From positions 726,501-790,500 of the forward strand of contig WPIO01000115.1 in the NCBI GenBank assembly GCA_009760855.2: a stretch of 64,000 nucleotides of DNA, read 5' to 3'. The notes under the pieces are model-generated. The model was given only the letters and a program-made list of their open reading frames with translations. It did not search any database and was not told the origin of the DNA. Made by a program: the position numbers and the translations under genes. The stretch's first letter is position 1. The number at the start of each line of letters is the position of its first letter. This DNA comes from Cristatella mucedo (Eukaryota; Bryozoa; Phylactolaemata; Cristatellidae). Below, piece after piece: positions 32,880 through 43,067 of this stretch.

Positions 32880-33089
32880 CTTGCTGACACTGTGCATGCT
32901 GCCAGTAACCACATTTGCATGCTGACCCAGTGCATGTCAACCCTAAACATATTATTCATTTCGTTTGTTTTTCAAGCATGATTTTACTTACTATTCTATT
33001 ACATATGACTTTGCTGCAAATGAAAGCACCTAGAAAGAGATTAAATTCTCTGAGGGCGCTATATCAAGTGTAATATTATTATTATTAAA
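32880..33089 (+). other. LINE-A 3' UTR, terminal hairpin and (ATT)n tail
   Basis: Contains GTGCATGCTGCCAGTAACCAC and related GCATGCTG/CTAACC repeats, then AGAGATTAAATTCTCT (33036-33051), a short inverted repeat, then GAGGGCGCTATATCAAGTG and ATTATTATTATT. The last ~50 bases match the SINE1 tail. In L2-group LINEs the terminal hairpin is the known RT recognition site; that role here is inferred. Confidence 0.85.
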
Positions 33090-34374
33090 ATCATCACGAA
33101 GTAATGCTTGAACGATTGAGAACAACGATCGGTCTGGCAGACGAAGCACTGGCGTGGTTTAAATCATAGTTGTTTGATCGTGCTCAATCCGTGTCGTGTA
33201 GGGGTCAGGTCTCAGACAGGAGAAGTGTCACCTGTGGAGTCCCTCAAGGGTCTGTACTCGGTCCCTTGCTGTTCTCCATTTATACACAAGCTCTGGGAAA
33301 AGTGATTAATGCCCATGGAATAGGATATCACTTCTATGCTGACGATACTCAGTTGTATTTGTCATTTAAACCGTCGGAATCTGCTGCAGCAACTAAGAAA
33401 TTGAATGCTTGCCTTGCCGATATTCGATCCTGGATTTCGGTAAACTTCCTGAAATTAGATGACGATAAAACCGAACTACTGCTCATAGGACACCCTAAAC
33501 GCGTGGCTGGATTAAAAGGTTTTGCTGTTCTAATAGGTGATGCTATTGTGCGACCTTCACCACGTGCTCGTAATTTAGGTGTCGTGTTCGACAGCTGCCT
33601 CGATTTCAAAAGCTTCATTTAGAAGACTGCCTCTATGGCTAGCCATCACATCCAATCCCTATCCAAGATTAGGAGCTGTCTCCCACTGTGGCTAATAAAA
33701 AATTTAACTAGCCCTTTAGTTCTGTTTGGCTTGATTATTGTAATTCCCTTTTGGCTGGGCTGCCAAAGAAAGCTATTATGCCACTACAGCGAACTATGAA
33801 TATGGCTGCAAGGCTGGTATTTAAGTCCCAGCGGTTTGAGCACGTGTCACCATTGCTGAAAGAGCTAGGATGGTTGCCGGTTGAGCAAAGGATACAGAGC
33901 AAAGTTCTTACGCTGACCCACAAGGCCCGCCACGGCTTGGCTGCTTCGCACCTAGCCAAACTGCTGCACCAGTTTTAGCCTGTCCGTGCCCGCAGGTCCT
34001 GTGCGGACAATAAATTAGTTGTCCCATTCTCCGCTTAAAGACAGTTGGCGACACAAGCTATAGCTCTGCAGGTCCTAGTCTGTGGAACTTGCTTCCACAA
34101 TTCTTGCGCAACGACAACTACTCTCTCGTACAGCCGACTATGACGCATCCTTTTCAGCGGTCCTGAGCTGCTACTTCTATGCGACTCACTACCTCAACTG
34201 CTCTCCTGACTCTGCTATGCTTCCCACTTTCTCCTTGTTGCGTGAGACGAAGTCTGTTGGCTACCGAATGCGTACCGAAAGCCGCTTAGGCTGTGAGTTC
34301 GCTATGCAAAACTCTCCTGCGTAACACCCACATAGTCTGTATGACTTTTTGGAGTTACAGACGGAGATACATTC
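33090..34374 (+). mobile_element. LINE-B, right segment with intact YADD box
   Basis: Continues the LINE-B cut at 29498. The open frame 33170-33622 encodes [55 protein letters not shown] and [18 protein letters not shown], then a stop (TAG) followed by the C-terminal part (33751-33978, LQRTMNMAARLVFKSQRFEH, LTHKARHGLAA) and the 3' UTR (CGCTTAGGCTGTGAGTTCGC, CTCTCCTGCGTAACACCCAC). Tail ACGGAGATACATT at 34360-34374, after which the old LINE-A resumes. Confidence 0.92.
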
Positions 34375-34610
34375 TTGCAATGGATAAGCTCAATTCGATT
34401 CAGCAATCTAAAAAAATCAAAATCGGCTCTGCCAGCATACCTCCAATTGAATTTGCTTGAAAAATGTGTCTTGCTCCAAAGTGACCGTTTATTAAACGAC
34501 CACATCAGCTGCTCAATCATGTCTTACCATTTTTATGTGAATTGCATAGCTAAAACTCTGGCTAGTTTTAGACGGAAATACAACCCCTTGCTGCCGACCT
34601 CATTCTATTT
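34375..34610 (+). mobile_element. Old LINE-A, third segment of the nest
   Basis: ATTCAGCAATCTAAAAAAATC, then CGGCTCTGCCAGCATACCTCC and CAAAGTGACCGTTTATTAAACGACCACATCAGC-like codons (QSDLSLDDHIS). It follows in order from the segment that stopped at 29426. The remaining 3' portion is deleted. Confidence 0.85.
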
Positions 34611-34649
34611 TACCAGACAATATGTCCTGTTTGTTCTAAGCTACTAATT

Positions 34650-34802
34650 TCCACGACTGCCCTTCTAACTCAGCAATACTTCTCACGAATGCGTACTGAA
34701 AGCCGCTTAGGCTGTGAGTTCGCTATACAAAACGCTCCTGCGTAACACGCACGTTGTCTTTATGACTTTTTGGAGTTACTGACTTAGATACATTACATTG
34801 TA
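34650..34802 (+). mobile_element. LINE-B 3' end fragment
   Basis: GTACTGAAAGCCGCTTAGGCT, GAGTTCGCTATACAAAACGC, TGACTTTTTGGAGTTACTGAC and the tail GATACATTACATT. Confidence 0.88.
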
Positions 34803-35014
34803 TTGGTTTCGTGCAATAAAGTATTCGGTGTTCGTTCTTGAATCGACAGTAAACAGGCTTTGAGTCTGTCAGAAAAAATTCTCCTGCTAAACACCTACTA
34901 AATCTCTGTGGATTTGTTTACTGAAATCCATTGCAGCACATTACTTATCTCGAAGTGACCTAATATTAGACTAATGGATCGGCTCCACAATAATTTATTT
35001 ATTTTGCATATTCA
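34803..35014. other. Short spacer with LINE-A scrap
   Basis: Mostly unassigned. TCGAAGTGACCTAATATTAGAC near 34951-34972, followed by GGCTCCACAATA, resembles the LINE-A SDLSLDDHISST codons (+) and may be another remnant of the old LINE-A. Confidence 0.5.
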
Positions 35015-35835
35015 TTAATATTAATATTATAACTTTTATATAGCACCTTCAGAGAACTCAGTCTCTTTCCAAGTGCTTTACCTTTTCCTCTAAGGAAGCT
35101 AGTTCAAATGGATTGTTGTAGCGTGCTCAATAAAAAACAAGAATAGCGTGGTCATTGGTGGAGTGCACAGGATCAGCATGCAAGAATGGTTAGTGGCAGG
35201 ATGCCCAATGCCAGCACCCATAAGCAAATAAATGATGAGTCACACGGGCTCACTCGTTGCTGAGATGGATAGGCTTTGCTTAGTTTTTTAAATGTTTTTA
35301 ACTCAGGAGAGGTTTGACTAAGATAACAGTGACTTCTAGGCTTTGGGATCATACGAACAAACTGCAGTGTCTCCTAAATCTTTTAAATTTGTAGGAGATA
35401 TGGGTAAACAGTTAGATTTTGAAAAGCGGATGGTTTCCACGACCTCGGAGTCGAGGTGGTGGGTTCGAATCCTGCAGTGGACGAACCTGTATCGCCACTG
35501 CAAGCTGTGGTGATAGCCGTAAAGGCTCTTCTTCCGCTATACATAAAGAGGCTGTTTAATTAGCTAGTATTTATTTATTTATTTATTAGATCTGATAGCT
35601 GTTATATTTTGAAAAGCGGATGGTTCCAAGCTAAGCCTACCAGAGGGGTAGATCAGACAGGCAGGCTGAAGCCAAAGCATGAACGGATGTAAAAGAGAGT
35701 TTTAAAATCTTGAAGTCGACGCCTTGTTGACCGGAAGATAGTGCAGGTCGGCGAGAAGTAGTAGGACGGTGCAACTGCTATGCTCTCGACAAACAAATCC
35801 AGCTGCAAAGTTTTTACACCGTGTGTAAGCTCATG
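35015..35835 (-). mobile_element. LINE-A 3' third, split by SINE2
   Basis: Tail TTAATATTAATATTATAAC, then TATATAGCACCTTCAGAGAAC and the 3' UTR, then the C-terminal coding part. It is interrupted at 35433 by SINE2 and resumes at 35603, ending near CACCGTGTGTAAGC. Confidence 0.88.
35433..35602 (+). mobile_element. SINE2 copy with ~24-bp target duplication
   Basis: Starts inside the tRNA-like head (CCACGACCTCGGAGTCGAGG, stem region), then GGGTTCGAATCCTGCAGTGG (B box), a body with CGCCACTGCAAGCTGTGGTG, AGCCGTAAAGGCTCTTC and a (TTTA)n tail. The flanks repeat GTTAGATTTTGAAAAGCGGA (from 35411) and GTTATATTTTGAAAAGCGGA (from 35601), each followed by TGGTT, one mismatch. This is a typical LINE-mobilised insertion into an antisense LINE-A. 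Confidence 0.9.
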
Positions 35836-35999
35836 GATTTTTTCTAGATAATTAAAATTTTAAGGAACGCATTGGTCAACTCGACGGAACATTTTTATAT
35901 GAAAGTACTCGCCAATTATTCGGGATTCTTTAAAGGATGGTGCCTTTAACTCAAAATGCCTAAGTTGGTATTGCAGTCCTCTTAAGATCAAGAACGCCG

Positions 36000-36115
36000 A
36001 CTACTGTAAACCTAATGAAAGCCTCACAGGCTTTGAGTTTGCAGTTGAAAACTGTTTTGCATAGCACCCATATATTCTGCTTTTTGTATGAAGTTATAGA
36101 CAACGATACATTACA
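36000..36115 (+). mobile_element. LINE-B 3' end fragment
   Basis: AAGCCTCACAGGCTTTGAGTT, TTGCATAGCACCCATATA and GACAACGATACATTACACG match the LINE-B 3' UTR and tail, with many changes. Confidence 0.75.
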
Positions 36116-36615
36116 CGTGCACATTCAATTTCTTGCAAATCACACGGAATTCTCTTGTAAGTGGTAGTGCCTATTGCTGTAGCATTTAAAAGTTTCTTCT
36201 AAAAAAACTCAACCTAATAAGCAGTATATTGTTTTTAATGGTAACTTGAAGGCACATAGGGGTGTTAAAAAAATTGCTTAATTAGAGTTTATTTATTTTG
36301 CCTACCGTGTTTGGTACTTTCAGACAAAAACGCCTTTACTTCTAATTATTATCATCCCTGGTTTCTGCCTAAAAATGTCACCAAAATGTAAGCAATAAGT
36401 TGTTCAAAGTGCTACGCAAACATCATGACGAATAAAATACTGGTTAACTATTGCTTTATGTATCTTATCTGGCTAGTTTTAAGTTGGAAGTGTATATCTT
36501 ACTACGCTGACACTGACTGAAGGGTATCTTGCTAATCCTTGTCTGGGGCCTAAAAAGATAAGAAATAATTAGTACCTGTAGTAAGGTTGTAATGAGCTAC
36601 TTTAATCGTGACATA
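36116..36615. other. Unassigned intergenic sequence
   Basis: No family match or meaningful ORF seen. Confidence 0.5.
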
Positions 36616-37372
36616 ATAATATTAATAATGCAAGTGTCATAGCGCCCTCAGAGAACTCCATTTAATCGTAGGCACTTCGAATTAGCGGCAAAAGAAACGC
36701 GATCTAATATTTGGCAGTAGCATGCTCAATGCGCATAAGGAATAACACGGTTAGAGGTGGTATGCAGAGGGTCAGCTTTCAAGTTCGAATAGAGGCACTG
36801 TGCATAGTATCAGCACCCATAGCACAATAAGAACGTATCACCCGTACCTACTAAATGCTGTCGTAAATGGATATGTTTCTAGTTTGTTTTTAAATTTGGA
36901 CAAGTCAGGTCATGTAGCGATGTATGCCGGGATTGAGTCCCACGCTTTGGGATTATCAAACTAAATGCATGGTCTGCGAACAAATTTAGATTTATAGGCG
37001 ATATGGGTAAGCAGTTAGTATAAAAAGCGGGTGTTACGATGCTTAGCCTGGTGGTGTACTAGAACTGATAGGTAGGCTGGAGTTAAAGAATGAAGGGAAC
37101 TAAAAGCGAGTGACAAAAACCTTGAAGGCGATGAATTGCATAACCAGGAGCTAGTGCAGGTCAGCGAGAAAAGTTTTAATGTGGCAATAGCCCAGCTTAC
37201 GACAGACAAGGCTAGCTGCTGAATTCTGCTCCAACTTGAAGCGCCTGAGTGCACAGACTGGTAGTCCAGCAAGCAGTGAGTTACAGAAGTCAAGACCGGT
37301 CGTCACAAATGCATGGAAAAATTTAAATGGGGTATCCCTGTCTAAATTAGCCAAATCTTTAGCAATATTACA
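36616..37372 (-). mobile_element. LINE-A 3' third
   Basis: ATAATATTAATAATGCAAGTG tail, GCGCCCTCAGAGAACTC, 3' UTR, and C-terminal coding to TTAGCAATATTAC. The minus-strand pieces 37015-37354 keep HAFVTTGLDFCNSLLAGLPV and ALRRFKLEQNSAASLVCRKL. Confidence 0.88.
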
Positions 37373-37614
37373 TATGCAAAGTTGACATAGTTTAGTTTGC
37401 CTGATAGTAGGCCCTTTGTGGATGATAACTTATTGGCTCGGCCGTCCCAGGTGAATATTTTACCTAAAAGCCCAATGCATATAAAAGTACAATCTCATAC
37501 TGACTTATCCCGTATCAATAGTGCAATCCAAAAATTGTGAAGCAAGCAAAGAGAACTATTTAATTTGAGATAACTTTTCCGGTAATGAGCTTTAAAGAAT
37601 TGTGAAACAGTCAA
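37373..37614. other. Short unassigned spacer
   Basis: Unassigned sequence between two LINE-A copies of opposite orientation. No feature seen. Confidence 0.5.
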
Positions 37615-40600
37615 AATGGTCGAATCAAACCGCTCGGCACGTTCTCTCTCAATCGTCACTATTTCTCTTCCCCCAGTTTTTGTTAGGTATTTTTCCAGCT
37701 TAGAGGTGATCGGGCTGGTTAAAAATCTGGAAGAGCCACTTGTCTATGGAGTCCTCCTTGAATGTGCAATAAGCCCCAGTAATAAAAGACCTTATTTCTT
37801 AAAAAGGTCCGGACCTGCTCGCCCTGACTGTAACTCCGCTAAAATCAGTAAAATATCCGTCAAATAAAGGCGCTGCCCCGGCTGGTTTCTTCATCTTTCA
37901 CAGCCATAGATTGATCATATCTGGAGTTGGAGTTTCTACTATCACTTCCTCCAAATTCGAGTTCAAGCGATTTGCAGTTCACTCAAAGCAGTCTTTTGAA
38001 TCGATCGTTTTCACCAGACAATAAGCTACCAATGGGGGCTGTAGTCTATCGCTCACCCGGTATCAAGTCGACTTTTATCTCAGACTTCTCTTACTCATTT
38101 TAATTATCTGTGCAAAACATTGATATTTCCTTATTATTGTGACACAAACATTGATTTTGAAAACTTATCTGACGCTTCAGCACTGAATTCCGTGCAATGA
38201 CTGACTCATTGTTTCTTGTGGCTCTTGTGCATAGCCCTACTCACATGAAGGTACACATTCTCGACCAAATTTCCTCATACAAACGCACTTGGTCATCACC
38301 TAGTATTACCGAATCCTGCATATCTGACCACATGCAAGTCTCATTCAGTCTCAAATGTGTGCACTCCTCCTCATATAAAATAACGTTTGAATTACGAAAC
38401 ATCAAGACCGTTGACATCACTACTGTCCCTGAGAAAATATCTGCTTCGCCCCTGCCACTCAATCCTCCGTCTGACCAGTCATCACTGGTAGTTTACTACA
38501 ACCCGAAACGAGCTGACATGCTGGACAAGTTTGCACCTCTGACTGAGCCCACAGTGCGCCCTCATCCAGGCGGCCTATGGTTTACCTCAGAATTAAACTA
38601 AGTGCCAGCTCGAAAAAAGCATTCAAAACATCACTACTGTCTGTCCATTGACACGCATAAATGAACTACTCTAGATCCTACCAATAGATCCTAGCAAAGG
38701 CCAAGTCCAGCATGTTTAAAATAATTGTTTGATAGCAAATGTGAAATCCATAAAAACTGACGTCGACGGTCAACTGTCTCTTGAACCAATTCCACGGTAG
38801 CTCCATACCTAAGGATCCCTGAGATTATCAAACTAATCGCTTCTCAATATTCTTTGCCGAAAAAGATAGAAAAGATCCTGGAGTCTATCCCTAAGGTGGC
38901 AGCAATCTACCCTACCATGCTGTCCCTCAACTTAATGCAGCGCCTAAATGTCTACATTCAAGGGGGTCACTAGTGACCTTGTCCTGAAGTTCCAATCATA
39001 ATCAAGGAAGCAAACAAATCCTTAGGATCTTATGCCCACTGCCTTTCTTCTACGGTGCATTGATCTGCTGTTGACATGCATAAATAACATCGTAAATATG
39101 TTCTTAGCCTCAGGGAATTTCCCAGGACCTTTTTAAAAATGTTGTAACCAGGCCATTACTGAAGAAAGTAGCACTACATTAAGAGAACTTAAGCAACTTC
39201 CGCTCCTCATCCATTCTAAAGTGGCTGTCAAAGACACCAGAACGAGTCACTGCAGACTAGCTGGACGCATATGCTGAATCTTTAAAACTTGATAGTAAGT
39301 TCCAGTCAGATTTAAGGGCTAATCGCTCCACAAAGTTAGCACTGCTTTGGGTGTACAACGGCCTACTTGTTTTACTATATCTTTCAGCAGCTTTTAATAC
39401 AATCGATCAACCAGCCCTTCTTGAGCTTATCTCATCTCCCCTGGGCATTACTGGCACTGCCCAGCAATGGTTCAGGTCCTTCCTCTCACTGTGGAAAACT
39501 CCATAGTTTTGATGTGAATGGGACAAAAAATCATCCAAGGAGCCTCTGAAATATTGGATACCTCAAAGCGTGGTCACGTATTTTTTAAGGCTTATACTCT
39601 CACTCTTGCCGATGCGACTGCCAGGCACATTCTAGACTTTCATTTCTATGTAGATGACACTCAATCGTACTTCCGCTTTGATCCCTCGCAGCCCTCCAGC
39701 ACGTCAAATTTTTTAACTCACTCGCAGCATTTATTGATAACATCTGCACATGGATGGAAGAAAAACTTAAATTGAATAATAAAAACTAACTAGTTTCAAG
39801 CAAACAGAGTGTGATTCAGATACCGGAAGGCTAACCCTATAATCGGCTGTGCCAGCATATCTGCAGTGATAATCTTCATGAAATATAGGTGTCGTGTGCC
39901 GAAGTCACCTTTCATTAAAAGATCACATAAGCTCTGCAATCAAGTCTTTCTACTTTCAGCTACATTACATCGCTAATCTTCCGGCCGGTTTAGTTAGGGC
40001 TAGCCTATCTAAATTGGTCCATGTATTCATGATAGCCCGTCTGGACTTCAGTAAGTCACTGTTTGCTCGTCTACTGGCATGTGCAATCAGGGGCTTGCAA
40101 CTGGTACAAGATTCTGCAGGTGTGCTTATCTATCGTGAGCATCTCTGTTACTGCATATCACCACGTCTAGCCGACCTTTACTGGCTCCTAGTCAAGCAAC
40201 GCATCGACTTCAAGGCTTTGTCCCTCACGTTTAGGTCACCCCAATCTATGGCTCTAGCATACCTATCGGATCGACAGTTTTACCAGGCCAAGCATTCTAT
40301 CACCAGCTTTTCAAAGTCCAGCTCTTCACATGTACCTCGTACAAATCTCAAATTCTTTGGAGACCACGCCTTTAGTTCGTATAATCGTAAAGCCACGAAC
40401 TCACTCCCGGCTATCGCCAAGATATACCCTGATTTTTCTACTTTCGGAAAAATTAAAAATGCAGAAGTTTATCACAGCACTTATTGGGTTCTAGTGATCT
40501 TTATTAATGCGCTTATGCAAGGTGATACTGCACATGGTTACACTAACCACACATGCATACAGACACTGTGGATGTCACGCCTAGCCATGTTATTGGCATC

Positions 40601-40715
40601 GTTAATTGAGCATGCTACCACTAACCATTCGATCTTGTTAACTTTCGCTAATAATGGAAAGCATTTATAAAGGGGTTAAGTTCTCCGAGGCTCTTAAATA
40701 AATGCATCGTTGTTA
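37615..40715 (+). mobile_element. LINE-A, long decayed copy
   Basis: Begins in the N-terminal region (TCGAATCAAACCGCTCGGCAC) and ends after the 3' UTR (GGTTAAGTTCTCCGAGGCTC, about 40675-40694) with a short T/A-rich end but no clear (ATT)n. Endonuclease relic 37740-38400 (ISDHMQVSFSLK box at 38314-38349), linker with WFTSELN at 38578, RT relic 39180-39780 (FYVDDTQSYFRF: YADD changed to YVDD), and a C-terminal open frame 39894-40670 of 258 codons (SLKDHISSAIKSFYF, ARLDFSKSLFARLLACAIRG, LADLYWLLVKQRIDFKALSL). Multiple frameshifts. Confidence 0.9.
39894..40670 (+). pseudogene. LINE-A C-terminal domain, longest open frame
   Basis: 258 codons that stay open through the C-terminal domain and into the 3' UTR, because the normal stop after the LFRTAFSG position is altered. 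Residues about 1-185 match the domain. The rest (after KIKNAEVYHSTYW) is translated 3' UTR, including the GCATGCT/CTAACCA repeats. Openness is fortuitous, since the RT upstream is broken. Confidence 0.8.
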
Positions 40716-41460
40716 ATATTTTCATATCGCGCAAATATATTCAATCCGCAATCCCCGGTTATTCCTTTGGCTTCCATAAACATATCGTAAATCCGTTGTT
40801 AAGTTCACGAGATATTCACGTAATAATGAGCAGGATGCTCGAATTATAATCTGGCCTCCATTGAAGTTGAGAACTTCAAATTTTGAATGTGTCAAAATCT
40901 ATACAAAAAAACGGAATGTATATGAATACTTTATAGTCTTCATTAAATTCGTATATATACATTATTAGTCCTTAACTAACGCCAAAAATAATCAATTTTG
41001 AATCAGTATTATCTCTAAGAAGATAACTTAAGAAGGCAAGTCAGCACAAACCTGCTTTAAATAATGCATTCACCTATTGATTTATATTGATACTTTTGAA
41101 AAAAGGAGGTTTTACTAACTTTTGCGAACCGAGTTGTGGCATCTTTCTTTGGCTGGAAAATGGTTTTCGTTTCCACGACATTCACCAAATATAAAAATCT
41201 TGCATTCACATTCCTTGTGGTCGTAGAAAATGCTCGGGATGTACGCTCGACAAGGTCCAGTCTCGGAGGGCAGTTTGCATACTTGAAACGAGCAAGACTT
41301 ACTCAGTTGGTACGTTTGCTTGTCATTTTGCTAGAGTTATTCTCACTTATTAAAGTGAAAGTGAGAAACATTTGCAAATCGAGGAACCCAGCATTTGAAC
41401 ATCGTGTGTTTATCGTGAGCTAAAGTAACTTAGGCCATTCGTGGTAATTCCTCTATATTA
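40716..41460. other. Unassigned sequence with 95-codon open frame
   Basis: The open frame 41136-41423 (+) starts MASFFGWKMVFVSTTFTKY and includes a hydrophobic stretch (VRLLVILLELFSLI). It matches none of the repeat families and has no domain I recognise. Coding status is doubtful. Confidence 0.35.
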
Positions 41461-42063
41461 GCAATCAGTTGCCACGATATATGTGACCACATCACACCAC
41501 TTCTCGCCGCCGTCCACTGGCTACCAGTTGAAAAATGGATTGACTTCAAGGTCTTGTCGCTCACTTTTAGGTGAGTTCATTCTTTGGTACCAGCCTATCT
41601 CTCAGATCTACTCGCTCACTAGGCCAAGCATCGTACCACCCGCCTCAGGGAATCTTACAGTTTACCAATACCTCGTACAAACCTCAAATCCTTTGAAGAT
41701 CGTGCCTTTGGTTCGTATGCTTCCAAAGCCTGAAATACCTCCCGACTTGCGTCAGAACATCCCCTGACTCTAATTTATTTGAAAAGTCCTTGAAAACACA
41801 CCTATTTAGAACAACATTTAGTCCCGGTGATTCAGCCTTCATGTACTTATGAGTGTTGAAACTGTGCATGCTGGCACTAACCATATTTGCATGCTGACCC
41901 TGTGATTGACACCCTTAACCATGTTATTGGTTTTTTTGTTTATCAAGCATGATTTTAGTCATTATTTAATTGTTTTTCCCTTTGCAACAAATGCAAAGCC
42001 CCTAGACAGAGATTAAGTTCTCTAAGGGTACTTTATCAAGTTCATTATCATTATTATTATTAT
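41461..42063 (+). mobile_element. LINE-A 3' fragment
   Basis: Starts at the SCHITPLLADLHWLPV codons (GACCACATCACACCACTTCTC) and runs to the 3' terminus (TTAAGTTCTCTAAGGG) and the tail CATTATCATTATTATTATTAT. The next LINE-A copy begins immediately after this tail. Confidence 0.92.
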
Positions 42064-43067
42064 CCCCACATGAATGGCAGCACATTTTCTAAAACTTAAC
42101 AATGATAAAACTAACTTACTAGTTGCTGGCAAACCCAATGTGATTCAGAAATTGGAAAGGCTGACGCTCAAAATGGGCTCTGCCAGCATATTTCCCGTTG
42201 AATCAGCTCGAAATCTAGGTGTCATGTTTCAAAGTGACCTCTCATTAGACGACCACTTCAGCTCCATGGTCAAGTCGTCCAACTTTCAGCTGCATAAAGT
42301 TGCTAGAATTCAGGCTTGTTTAGATAAGGATACCACATCCACGTTGGTTCGTGCATTTGTGAAATCTCGTCTGGATTACTGTATCTCACTGCTTGCTGGC
42401 CTACTGGCATGTGCAATCGGGCGATTGCTGTTGGTGCGAAAATCGGCAGTAATGTTCGTCTATAGTGAGCGACTCAGTTGCCATATGACGCCACTTCTCA
42501 CCGACCTGCAATGGCTACCAGTCAAGCAACTGATTGACTTCAAAGTTTTGTTGCTCACTTTTAGGTCACTTCATTATTTCCCCCAGCCTATCACTCAGCT
42601 GTACTGCTCCACATGGCCACGCATTATACCAACCGCTCTTCGGAAACCAACAGTTTACCTATACTTCATACAAATCTCAATCCCTTTGGAGACCGTGCAT
42701 TTAGTTCGTATGCTCCCAAAGCCTGAAAATCCCTCCCTAATTGCGTCAGAACAACCCCCGGCCGTAACCAAAGTTAAAAAGAACTTAAAGAACACCTATT
42801 TTTGGACAGCATTTAGTGAATCCATGTGATTCATCCTATATCTGCTTATCAGCACTGACACTGTGCATGCTGCCACTAACCACCTTTGTAAGCTGTCCCT
42901 GTGCACTTCACCCCTAACCATGTTATTCATGCTTGTCAAGTATGCTATTGCTCACCATTCTATCGTGTTTCTCTTCGCAGCAAATGTAAAGTGCCTAGAA
43001 AGTTATTGATTTCTCTGTGGGTGCTTTATCAAGTGCACTATTATTATTATTATTATTATATTCTGTT
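42064..43067 (+). mobile_element. LINE-A 3' third, head-to-tail with previous copy
   Basis: Starts at the MAAHFLKLNND codons and keeps a 251-codon open frame (42074-42829): KTNLLVAGKPNVIQKLERL, SARNLGVMFQSDLSLDDHFS, SRLDYCISLLAGLL, LLTDLQWLPVKQLIDFKVLL. Then 3' UTR and (ATT)7 at 43038-43060. Its 5' truncation point abuts the tail of the copy at 41461-42063. Confidence 0.92.

Larger units (their letters stand above)
29499..33089 (+). mobile_element. LINE-A, full length with target duplication
   Basis: Flanked by ATCAT (29494-29498 and 33090-33094) and inserted into the AAFDTIDH codons of a LINE-B. It starts TCTCGCCTCCTGACATAGAG, the same 5' terminus as the independent copy ending at 62005, so ~3.6 kb is the true element length. 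Order: 5' UTR ~200 bases; N-terminal region 29650-29990 with no zinc-knuckle motif seen; endonuclease 29991-30700; linker to about 31300; RT 31300-32150; C-terminal domain to 32858; 3' UTR 32859-33070; (ATT)n. I see a single ORF, with no separate upstream ORF1. It has few lesions (four stops and two offsetting frameshifts noted), so it is comparatively young. Confidence 0.95.

Noticed and set aside
22590-34610. LTR retrotransposon or endogenous virus interpretation of the RT-rich region
   Set aside because: No long terminal repeats, protease, integrase or gag-like motifs. The endonuclease plus YADD RT pattern and simple-repeat tails are those of non-LTR elements.
35433-35490. tRNA gene at GGTTCGAATCC
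   Set aside because: This is the 5'-truncated head of SINE2 flanked by a target duplication. There is no D arm or acceptor stem.
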